A stretch of DNA of 64,000 nt, taken from positions 1,227,928 to 1,291,927 of the forward strand of contig CAAAJI010000002.1 of NCBI GenBank assembly GCA_900642245.1, in the 5' to 3' direction. The notes below the pieces were generated by a model. The model was given only the letters and a program-made list of their open reading frames with translations, had not been told where the DNA came from and searched no databases. The translations under genes and the position numbers were made by a program. Below, piece after piece: positions 55,466-64,000 of the stretch (position 1 is the first letter of the stretch; each line of letters starts with the position of its first letter). This DNA is from Fragilaria radians. Lineage: Eukaryota; Bacillariophyta; Fragilariophyceae; Fragilariales; Fragilariaceae.

Positions 55466-58400
55466 GGTTTTGTTGATAAAAAGTTTGATTTGATTCTGAT
55501 ACTTTTCATTCTCAACGTTTCACAAGTAAAATTTTCATTTCGTGGCATCTTTCGAACGAATCAACCTCCAAAGCCGAATATTTTAATCGTGTTTCCGAGT
55601 GCGAGACGTCAATGTACGATCGGTATTTGTATACTTGTTGCAAATTTGGGTCCCTGGCTACAGAGACCATCCAAATGTTCCTTATATTTTTAGAATGGAC
55701 CTGAAAGACACTTTGGAGACTGCCAATCACTGCATCACCACAGCATGCAAAACAAAGCAAAACCTGAACAACGTACTATTCACGGCAATTTTTATCAGTA
55801 ATTGGCACAGTCAATAGAGAACAGAAAACAATTATCCTCAAGATAGAAGGGGAAATAACTCCGTATACCAGGTATCTTAGAGACATGCCTTTTCTAAAAC
55901 GGCCCAAAAGTGACAATATTAAAATTTTGAGTATATGCAGTCCATGTTAAAATCGCAAAATTGGGGTTTTATTTGTGAAATCAAAAAAGATCAACTGTAC
56001 CATAGAAATTAGGCATTGTGAAGTAATTCCAGATTGACTCTTACCAGCTTAATATATAACTTTGGTATTATCAAGCATACCCTTGTCTAGATCAATTATA
56101 TTTATTTTATGTAAAGTGGGTATTTATTGTCTATACGTATGTTGTTTTAATTTCATCTGAAAAATCTGTTTTCCGAAATAACCCAAACAAACAATCTAGA
56201 GAGACAACTCCTCAAAACAGGAAATGACGAATCTTTCAAATCTTAGCAGTGAGGGTTCAGAAAAATAGTAAGCCATGAATGCTTTCGTAGAACTCACGCT
56301 TTGCTTACTTTACTTTAACTCCAAAATATATTTCTATGTGAGAAGTAAGGAACATCTAAATATTTCCATAAAACCATTTTCGCGGGAGAAGCAAGAAGCT
56401 ACTTCAAACTTATCTCCCTCTCTGGAGCTTAACTCAAGAATTCAAATGCCTTAATTGTTGCGTTGAAGAACCAGGGTAGTAGTACCGGAATAGAGGAGTA
56501 AAACTCAAATCCCTAGTGAAAGCACAAGCCTGGGCCCTAATGAGCTGCCCTTGGAATCATGAGCGACAAATATAAGTCCGTAAAGTTGTATCAGAGAGAT
56601 TTTTCAAGATAGGGTTGAAACTGACCAAGGTAGGACAAGGTTTTACTCTACGTGAGAATTGAGATAGAAAAATTATTTCCTATTTTAAGAAAGTTATGAA
56701 AAACTACTCTTGTTTCTAATCGTATAATATTTATTTAGATCAGTCTTTTATTTATTGTCTTGCTAAGCCAGTATGTCAAATATCTTTTTATTTAGAGTTC
56801 AACATTATTATTACAAAAAAGTTTGTGAAACACATGTGATTTATTACACCTAATTTTTAGAGACCTTTGATTAGTATCATCTAAAATTTGAGAACGGAAA
56901 ATCGACAAATGATATCATTATCATTTGCTGTTTTCTTATGTGCTGATATATCTGATATCTTTATCATATAGATTAGCATGTACAAGCAGCACTGGACGTC
57001 TCCAAATGTTGGTACGAAATAGCATCTCTTGAATTAATCTCTTTTACAGATTAATTCGGTGTGTTTAACTTAAATCATAAAGTGCTATCTTCTAGGATTG
57101 TAGAATATAGTATAGGTTTGGATCCGCTCCAAAGTTTGTTGTGATTGAATTCATTTTCTGTTCTCGTTAATTCCGTCTTGGTGAAACGTCAGAATGTCTT
57201 TAGTACATTAACTACGCTAAAGTGTTTCATTTATGGCAAGATAATAATGCTCCATCGCCACCTGCTCACTATATTTTCCCGATAGTGACAAGGAAAAGAG
57301 ATAAAATTTAGAAGTTCACAACATCATTATTTGTGTACTTTCGCCTTACAAACACCTCCAAACGTTTGACAAGCCTTATTCACGAAGGCATATACATGCA
57401 TTAAGTCCCCTTTTAGCGTAGACCTTGTTCTTTTAAAAAACAATCAACTAGGATTTTCCAGGGGAATACAGAATGTGTCGACCTAGCTTTTATGCTATTC
57501 CTGTCAATACCTTCCTCTCTCTATCTATTCAAGATCTCAACTATCAAAATAATCTAAGTATGGTAGCTTCAGAAGCGTATTCAAGAAGACTAAGAGGATA
57601 TAAAGACCCCTCTATCTCTCAATAAACTGTAGTTCAGGTGTTCGGGTATATCACTGGCGAGAATCAACAAGAAAACACATATTACTATGGGGGAAGAATG
57701 AAAGGGCAAAACATGATTTAAGAGCCAATAGAGGGTCTGGGTAAAACGTTGTCTAATTGTATCTTTAGGATCCTTTCTCATGTTTACTCAACAAAGAACT
57801 AGAATAATCTTCTTTATTACAGCTAGTTCAGTCAGTATATAAATGAATAAACTGTTGAAAAGCAAGATTTAAGATTAAGGAGATTCTTGAACTAATCTCT
57901 ATCAATCATATTATTTCAAGCATGCGCTAATTTGAGCTTACAACAAACCTGACGTGATGGATTGTGGCACTAGTAACTTGACTTCTATTTGCTGCATGCG
58001 CGCATTAGATTCTTCTAGGACGAAAGGTCTTGAATTAGATTTTTATCAGGAAGTTACAATTTTCACAGTCGCCTATTCTGAGCAATGCGTTGACATGCAG
58101 GATCATCTCATTTGGTAGCATCTTGATATGTTCATGGCTTAATACCAGAATTTTCACAATAATTTCGATTCCTTATGAAATGTCAATAAGATGTCTTGGC
58201 ACACTAACTTTTCAATTTGCAAATCTTCGTTTGATTTGAAGGTATTTTGTTGATCAAGCAATATGATCGAGCAAACTGTTTGGCTCTGGCCGCCATGTTT
58301 ATTATTTTGATATTCTCCAAACAGTTTAAGGCTGAATTAATTGAACTATGAAAACCAAGAGTACGACTTAGAAGGAAATCATAGCTATGGGACTCGCCAG

Positions 58401-59358
58401 ATCCTCACAGGCATTGAGCTACTGGATGTTTTAGAAATGTTTTGAAAAGAACAGCCTTCATGCTTTGCTGATTGACGAACTTTGCTAAGTAATGATAAAC
58501 GTTCAAACTTGGGAAAATACATTTCATGCTGTAATATTTCGATTGCTCGGATATGCTTGAGACTTTATTGGATGCAACAGAAGTTGTGTTACAAGAATTT
58601 TCCACTTCGAGATTTCTTGATGAATACATTGAAAGAAAACTTCCTTCAATATTCTTAATTAACTCCATAATTTTTTCTTTTCTTCAATACCATGTGAATG
58701 TACATTTGTTACAGCATGGTATTTCTTGTGAATATAAAAAGTGACAAGAAAGATACCTCCCCGGAAATGAAGATCTTTTTATTATTTCATTTTTCATCCT
58801 TAAAACGATTTCCTATACCTCAATTACTTTGTTTGCTAGTAGAATGCTGAGTACAAAGCATTTATTTTTTATTTTTTGTTCTCTTGAATCCAAAAAAGGG
58901 ATGTCATCACTTTAGCTCCAAAGCAGTTTATGTTATTTTTTCGAATCTGGTTAATTTCTTATTATAGTGAGATTATCAAAATCTGTGCGAAATCAAAAAG
59001 ATGTAGTCACTTAAGAGTCATATTGTTCTGATTTAGAAGCAGAAGGCTATCATTCTCATGCTACTCTTATGATAGCAATAAACTATAAACCTTGCAACAA
59101 TTTCCGTCTTACCAGTATGGTGCACTGTTGTCTTTCTTATAGGTTTCTGGACCCAAAAGAGGATATGAGTCCATTTTTTCAATGAGCCGAGACGTAAGTT
59201 AACGTATCGGTTTAGCGATATCCAATATACCAAGTTGAATCAGTCTCGAATGAAAAAAATGTGTACCTGCTTTGTAACGAGCGTCGGTTATTTCAAGAAT
59301 CTCGGAGTCATTTCTTCACATCCCGTTTAAATTCACAATCATCATCACCATTATCACG
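55466..59358. other. 3.9 kb gene-free stretch
   Basis: The longest empty spacer in the right half, strongly AT-rich. Frames such as 57590-57781, 58405-58668 and 58553-58744 overlap on opposite strands and show no domain. No repeat array, RNA gene or mobile-element motif was recognised. The last 100 bases are the leader of the TLDc gene. Confidence 0.55.
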
Positions 59359-60591
59359 ATGGAATGTGCTTCATCTGGGAGAAAAGAGGATGGCATATCG
59401 TTGACAAGAACATTCACAGTGTCAACGATAAGCACGAACAGTAGTATTGGTAGTAGTTGTTGTGACCAGTCAGATCTAGTTGCCGATATTCCTCAAGCAT
59501 ACATCGAAACAGCATTGTCACAATGCAAACAACCAACGGAAAGTAACAACCACGTTAGCGATGGAATCTCAGGGATTCGAAATCCACTCCAGCATGTGAT
59601 TTTCGTTTTACTACAGACCATCGATGCATGGAGACGAAACGCTTTCGGGCATGCAAATAAATTACAACAGATGAACCTATGGCAACAGCTTCAAGAGGAG
59701 GCGATACTAGCTAAATCTTCAGAGGCGATAAATCTTCGGAGGAAAAAGCTGATTTATTTGGGAGAAATGGGATTAACTTTATTTTATCCCATTGATGCTG
59801 CATTTGTGTCTTGGGAAGACGAAGAAGTACATCGATGTAAACCATGCGATTCTCATTTTTTATCCACTAATGATGCATGGGAGGAGGATGAAGAGGAATT
59901 CGATACTCCAAGGATTCACGTTGTCTCTGAAGATCCATCTGACTGCACAGAAGAAATCCCTCCTTTCTTATTGTCAATGAGTATCATGAAGGAGATGGTT
60001 CAATCGGCCATGCCAGCCACTCTTTGGGGTCGATCTTGGATTCGAATCTTTTCCATTTCTCGAGATGGTGATTCGTTTGGCACATTTCTTCACCGCATTC
60101 AATCCTATGCCCCAACTCTATTAGTGATTCAAACAACAAAAGGTGAAATCGTTGGTGGGTTTGCTGATTCACCTTGGGAATGTCGTCCAGAGAATATGAA
60201 GTATAGAAGTTCTAGTAATGCTTCTGGTGATAGTTTCGTCGGAATGAGTGGAGCATCCTTTTTGTTTTCCCTAGTGCCAATAAAGTCCCAAATGAGCAAT
60301 GGAAAGAACCCTAGACAAGCACCGCTAAAACAAGCAACAATATCGGATCCTATCATGCGAACTTACCGATGGCAAGGTGTCAATAATTATAACCAAATCT
60401 GTCGTCATAGAGAAGGATCCATTGGTATGGGTGGAGGAGGTGGATGCTTTGGGTTGTTCTTGCAAGACGGATTTTCCAAGGGAACATCCGGTGCGTGTGA
60501 TACATATGGTAATCCAGGTCCACTCACTAGCACAACCTGTTTTGATGTTTTAAATTTTGAAGTATATGGATTTGCGGATAGGGTTTGGTAG
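59359..60591 (+). CDS. TLDc-domain protein
   Basis: A 410-residue single-exon protein. The C-terminal half (about 202-410) is a TLDc domain: W-I-R-I-F-S-I-S-R-D-G-D-S-F, then T-K-G-E-I-V-G-G-F-A-D-S-P-W, then G-A-S-F-L-F-S-L, and the glycine-rich I-G-M-G-G-G-G-G-C-F-G-L-F-L near F-E-V-Y-G-F at the end. TLDc proteins (OXR1, NCOA7, TLDC family) protect against oxidative stress and bind the V-ATPase. The N-terminal half has a Ser/Thr-rich start, a helical segment (75-135) and an acidic stretch (175-200), with no TBC, LysM or EF-hand domain seen. Partner and location are unknown. ATG is clear. Confidence 0.88.
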   Translation: MECASSGRKEDGISLTRTFTVSTISTNSSIGSSCCDQSDLVADIPQAYIETALSQCKQPTESNNHVSDGISGIRNPLQHVIFVLLQTIDAWRRNAFGHANKLQQMNLWQQLQEEAILAKSSEAINLRRKKLIYLGEMGLTLFYPIDAAFVSWEDEEVHRCKPCDSHFLSTNDAWEEDEEEFDTPRIHVVSEDPSDCTEEIPPFLLSMSIMKEMVQSAMPATLWGRSWIRIFSISRDGDSFGTFLHRIQSYAPTLLVIQTTKGEIVGGFADSPWECRPENMKYRSSSNASGDSFVGMSGASFLFSLVPIKSQMSNGKNPRQAPLKQATISDPIMRTYRWQGVNNYNQICRHREGSIGMGGGGGCFGLFLQDGFSKGTSGACDTYGNPGPLTSTTCFDVLNFEVYGFADRVW

Positions 60592-61861
60592 ATTTTTAGT
60601 CTGGAGAATATTTTGACCGATCGCATAATTTTGAACGATAATTCATACAACGTAATCTTTGTTAAAAAAAATTGATTAAAAGCCAGTTTTCACCTGGATT
60701 GTTCTCGGGAACTATTTGAACATAGTACTTCATATTAACCGTTTGCTATAGTGCTCACATGAATCGGGAAGCAATTGTCAATTGTGCTGTTCTCAATAAT
60801 TTTCATAATTTGTTGTATGATTGTTAAGCATATTAAAAAGAAAGAAAACTTTGGGGCTTTACTGTCCATAGTCCTATGAGGTTTTCATCAGTTCTAAGTC
60901 CAAGGTTAAGCATTGGCATTTGCTCTACGGAAATAAGTTGTATATTTTCTCTCTGATTTAATTTTTTGACATCCTCAACATAATTTACAATATACAATTT
61001 CAGAAATCTTGATTTTGTCTGGTACATGTGTTGTTAACCGCGTCATTCGTGTGACATTAGGAAGATATCCGTTAAGTAGTTTTCCCAAAATCTAAACCAA
61101 GACATTTGCCATTAAGCTATGAAGGGGAGGGGTAAAATAGAAAGAGTGATGGACAGTGTTGTCGCTACAGGAACAAGCATACTCTTTGCTACAGCAAGCA
61201 TAAAGAGTGATTGACCGAACACAGAGTCTACGATGGGCCATTCATTTCAGGATTTGAAATTTGCAAAAGGCTGAAAGGATAATGCATATCATTTCAAATT
61301 TGCAAAAGAGTGAATGGATAACGTATCTCTTTTTAAATTTGCAACAGATTGAAAGGACCATGCATCTTTTCTTATTCACGAACAGGAAAAGTAATAATTA
61401 GTTAATATTACCACTTGGGGCAAGACAGACAATGGTTGCAAACAACATGCAAACAGTATTTGGAGAATTCTAATTTAGGAGAAGTTAAAGAATTCTCAAA
61501 GAGCTGCCTTGTATACATCTGCCAGGAGAATGAATCCAAGTTTCTTCAGCTTTTTTCCTGGTTTAGAAATAAATCAACATCATTGCTGTTACGTTCATCT
61601 TTATCAATGGTTTGTTGGCATTATCATCATGCTTTGATCAACTGAGGGGGCGAAAGTTCCACACAACCCGGAGAAATCTCTTGGTTCATGACATGATGAA
61701 TTTTCCCCGTTGAGTTATTGGGAGATGGAAAATTGAGGTTGGAAAAAGATTTTTTTTAATCAATTTTGCCTTTTTTTTCTGGTATATTTCTGTCTGATTA
61801 TTTTCCCTTTACATCTCAACAAGCATTGGATTCTGACGAAAAGGTGATTTCAATCATCATC
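60592..61861. other. Spacer with a short tandem repeat
   Basis: No gene is supported. It contains a three-copy ~40-bp repeat (61252-61371). The frame 61415-61645 opens with TTG and lacks features. T-rich sequence near 61750-61775 precedes the histidine-phosphatase gene. Confidence 0.55.
61252..61371 (+). repeat. Three tandem copies of a ~40-bp unit
   Basis: Each unit reads (t)aaatttgcaa-a-ag followed by tgaa-ggata and then a (g)cat/cgtatct stretch. Copies start near 61254, 61294 and 61334, with several differences between them. Confidence 0.7.
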
Positions 61862-62956
61862 ATGGGTCTGATTGGAGAAATTATGAGCTTCCCGTACATG
61901 ATTCTATTCTTCCTTGTATGGCTTATTGCTTCGCTCATTCGACCTCTTCTTTTGGCGTGTATGGTGACAGCATTGACGAAACCAGTGGCGACATTACGAA
62001 AACTCTTCCTGTTTAGGACTACGGTTGAATACCTTTTGTTTTGTAACGACAAGAAGATTAAGTTCCCTAAAGATGACCCGCAACATTTTTTTCCGATGGA
62101 CTTCAAACCAACTGAAGGAAATATGAAAACAATTATTTTTGTCCGTCATGGAGAATCTACCTGGAATGACACATTCAATCGCGGCGATCGGTCCAAGATT
62201 TCATTCCTTTTGAACTTTTTGCCTAACTTAATCAAATCGATTTTCTACGAAACGTACTTTTTGATTACTGGTCAGGAAAATGAAAGTTGGTTTTTTGATA
62301 GTCCCCTCTCCGAGAAGGGCCTTAAACAAGCTCAGGGCATTGCGGACTTTCTCCAAGACGTAAGTTTGGACTACGTAACTCCAAAGGAGGCAGAATTCAT
62401 CCAAATTATGAAGGGAGTAAAACCATCCGTCTTAGTGTCTTCAAATCTTCGTCGCGCCATATCTACTATGGCACTTGCATTTCTGCCACGTTTGGAAAAG
62501 AATCGCCAACGTGAGAAGGTAATAATCTTACCTCAATTACAAGAAATGAGTCGAAATCCAGATGCACTCTGCATTACTCCAGCGCATAAAAATACCCGTC
62601 CCTCTTGGACAGATCCTAACGAGTTGACTCCGATCTTTACGAATCAGATTGACACAACGTTTCACACGGGAAATAAACCTGTAAACTCGAATGGATTGAT
62701 TCGGATGCAAGAGTTTTGTAGAATGGCTTTCGAAGACATAGAAGGTGATGCCATTATAGCCGCTGGACACTCTTTATGGTTTCGAAATTTTTTCAAGACT
62801 TTCCTTCCCTATTCTATTGTTCATGATAGCAAAACCAAAAAAATTATAAATGGGGGTTGTGTTGGTTTCATACTCCTGCGAAAATTCGATGAATCTTCAG
62901 GTTATAAGTATATGATGGAGCCTAAGTCGATTACTGTTCTTTATGGAGGCTTCTGA
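61862..62956 (+). CDS. Membrane-anchored histidine phosphatase (phosphoglycerate-mutase-like)
   Basis: From ATG 61862 the protein has 364 residues. One or two membrane segments occupy about 6-38. The catalytic domain opens with I-I-F-V-R-H-G-E-S-T-W-N, His96 being the phospho-accepting histidine. Further on are S-S-N-L-R-R-A-I-S-T-M (the second arginine motif), a probable acid in L-P-Q-L-Q-E-M-S-R, and A-A-G-H-S-L-W-F-R with His303. This is the histidine phosphatase branch 1 fold; length and the membrane anchor argue against a glycolytic mutase, so the substrate is unknown. The frame runs up to TTG 61766, rejected as a start. Its stop is 34 bases from the stop of the convergent carrier gene. 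Confidence 0.85.
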   Translation: MGLIGEIMSFPYMILFFLVWLIASLIRPLLLACMVTALTKPVATLRKLFLFRTTVEYLLFCNDKKIKFPKDDPQHFFPMDFKPTEGNMKTIIFVRHGESTWNDTFNRGDRSKISFLLNFLPNLIKSIFYETYFLITGQENESWFFDSPLSEKGLKQAQGIADFLQDVSLDYVTPKEAEFIQIMKGVKPSVLVSSNLRRAISTMALAFLPRLEKNRQREKVIILPQLQEMSRNPDALCITPAHKNTRPSWTDPNELTPIFTNQIDTTFHTGNKPVNSNGLIRMQEFCRMAFEDIEGDAIIAAGHSLWFRNFFKTFLPYSIVHDSKTKKIINGGCVGFILLRKFDESSGYKYMMEPKSITVLYGGF

Positions 62957-62990
62957 GCGAACTCATCAAAATCAAATTTGCTTATAATAA

Positions 62991-63887
62991 TTAACAATCA
63001 ATTGCTTTAAGTTGAGAAAGTGTAAACTCATACACAGGAAAAATAATGCAGTTTGTAGGGAAAGCTCGCAATAGTGTAATATCAACACCCCGGAACAAGA
63101 TTTTCCACCCATAGTCTCGTACTAGATTTCGGCCGACAGTTATCACTCGTAGATCTGATGCTTTTAGTCGCATGGGAGCGGTTTGAATACGAGTTTTGAT
63201 TACATCCAACGGGTATATACATGCCCAGGATATACAACCCGAAACACCACCGCCAATCACAGAGGATATCCAATTATTCTTATTCACTGTTCCATCTTTT
63301 CCATAACTAATTCGATCATTGATAACTCTTTTCACGTATTCATAAACAGAAAAATAGATGGCAAAGGAAGGAATTTCACGTGCCAACGTCGCATGAAGAC
63401 CACGATATAAACCAGAATACCCATGAGATCGAAGGATTTCTTGGCATACATGATTTGGCCCATGGTATCCATTCCCACTGATCTGGAGCTTACATTTGAG
63501 CTGATCTATCGGACATATGACGACAGCTTGACAAGCGCCAGCAACAGCCCCACAAACAAAAGTCTTGTAACCGGCATTTTGCAGTCCTAGTGGGGCGTAA
63601 TTATCCCACAATCGAGAAGATGTACCATACGCAGCAAATATTGTTGCATCCAATAATGCTGCAGTGGATAGCGGTGGTCCCATTCCACGAAATAACGATA
63701 TCCAACCCGATGAAAATATACCAGAGATTGTAGCCGATGACGAAGATTGCAGGCGAACTTTGATGGTGTCAAATGGGTGTCCAACAAGCACGGAAATCGA
63801 CCCAGCAACTCCTCCGGCAATTATATCTTGTGCCACAGTTGTTTTTTTCTCCAAGGGGATTCCCGGACCCACCCCATCCTGATTCAT
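62991..63887 (-). CDS. Mitochondrial carrier family (SLC25) protein
   Basis: A 298-residue solute carrier of the inner mitochondrial membrane with the threefold repeat (about 18-95, 108-195, 212-295). Each repeat carries the signature P-x-(D/E)-x-x-(K/R): H-P-F-D-T-I-K-V-R-L-Q, C-P-I-D-Q-L-K-C-K-L-Q and Y-P-L-D-V-I-K-T-R-I-Q, and each ends in a G-(L/I)-(Y/F)-R-G type motif (L-F-R-G, L-Y-R-G, L-F-R-G). Overall it looks most like the acylcarnitine/basic amino acid branch (SLC25A20/29/15), but the contact-point residues were not resolved, so the transported solute is open. ATG 63887 gives a normal family length with no intron. Confidence 0.9.
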   Translation of the reverse strand: MNQDGVGPGIPLEKKTTVAQDIIAGGVAGSISVLVGHPFDTIKVRLQSSSSATISGIFSSGWISLFRGMGPPLSTAALLDATIFAAYGTSSRLWDNYAPLGLQNAGYKTFVCGAVAGACQAVVICPIDQLKCKLQISGNGYHGPNHVCQEILRSHGYSGLYRGLHATLAREIPSFAIYFSVYEYVKRVINDRISYGKDGTVNKNNWISSVIGGGVSGCISWACIYPLDVIKTRIQTAPMRLKASDLRVITVGRNLVRDYGWKILFRGVDITLLRAFPTNCIIFPVYEFTLSQLKAIDC

Positions 63888-64000
63888 GATAAAGCAATCA
63901 ATTCAATAATTGTGTGAGAGGGTATTCAATACTTCCACACTTGATGACGTCAGAATGAATGGATTCTGCGCACTCGGTAATAGAAATAGTGCTTGTGTAT
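63888..64000. other. Upstream flank at the window edge
   Basis: Short sequence upstream of the carrier gene, presumably its promoter or leader. No feature can be identified. Confidence 0.5.

Noticed and set aside
54327..55493. Plus-strand Gly/Val-rich frames opposite the Pro/Thr-rich protein
   Set aside because: They are antisense readings of Pro/Thr/Ser repeats, not separate genes.

Overview
This window looks like nuclear DNA from a photosynthetic stramenopile, most likely a diatom. The evidence is: compact genes with short GT-AG introns (65-286 nt) set in AT-rich spacers; bipartite plastid-targeting leaders with an ASAFAP-like phenylalanine junction (the peroxiredoxin and the lumenal pentapeptide protein); secreted proteins rich in Pro-Thr/Ser; and Ty1/copia retroelement remains. 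Species cannot be fixed from the sequence alone. I saw no rRNA, convincing tRNA, CRISPR array, plasmid or viral genes.

Layout. 2.0-3.9 kb: a triple CCCH zinc-finger protein. 4-8.4 kb: a gene-free stretch with three diverged copies of a repeat. 8.4-15.6 kb: a dense block with plastid type II peroxiredoxin, a SET-domain methyltransferase, a four-exon thylakoid-lumen pentapeptide protein, and a pheophytinase-like hydrolase head to head with complex I subunit NDUFS7. 15.8-25.5 kb: an A/B-type cyclin, an M50B-like membrane protein, ALG1 and a bestrophin-like channel. 26-40 kb: repeat-rich, with a copia gag ORF and two decayed copia copies in opposite orientations around a TPR protein. 41.5-55.5 kb: a zinc/Tudor/two-repeat MYB protein, serine racemase, UBA3, a secreted beta-helix/PhoX-like protein and a secreted Pro/Thr-rich protein. 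59.4-63.9 kb: a TLDc protein, a membrane-anchored histidine phosphatase and a mitochondrial carrier.

Multi-exon models were built by hand. Seven were joined by requiring GT-AG borders, continuous phase and continuity of family motifs, with total length a multiple of three: 11096-12079, 14689-15607, 15781-17374, 20208-21016, 41481-43242, 46484-48007 and 49609-51604. The 3' exon of the gene at 53716-55465 is less certain. Several long ORFs extend upstream through TTG or GTG, so I moved their starts to the first plausible ATG.

The genes are mostly unrelated housekeeping functions (plastid redox and pigment metabolism, respiration, cell cycle, N-glycosylation, neddylation), not an operon-like pathway. 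I found no clear candidate for a new system. The least conventional items are two domain combinations (CxxC/Tudor/MYB/Cys-cluster and beta-helix plus PhoX-like) and several local tandem duplications close to genes.
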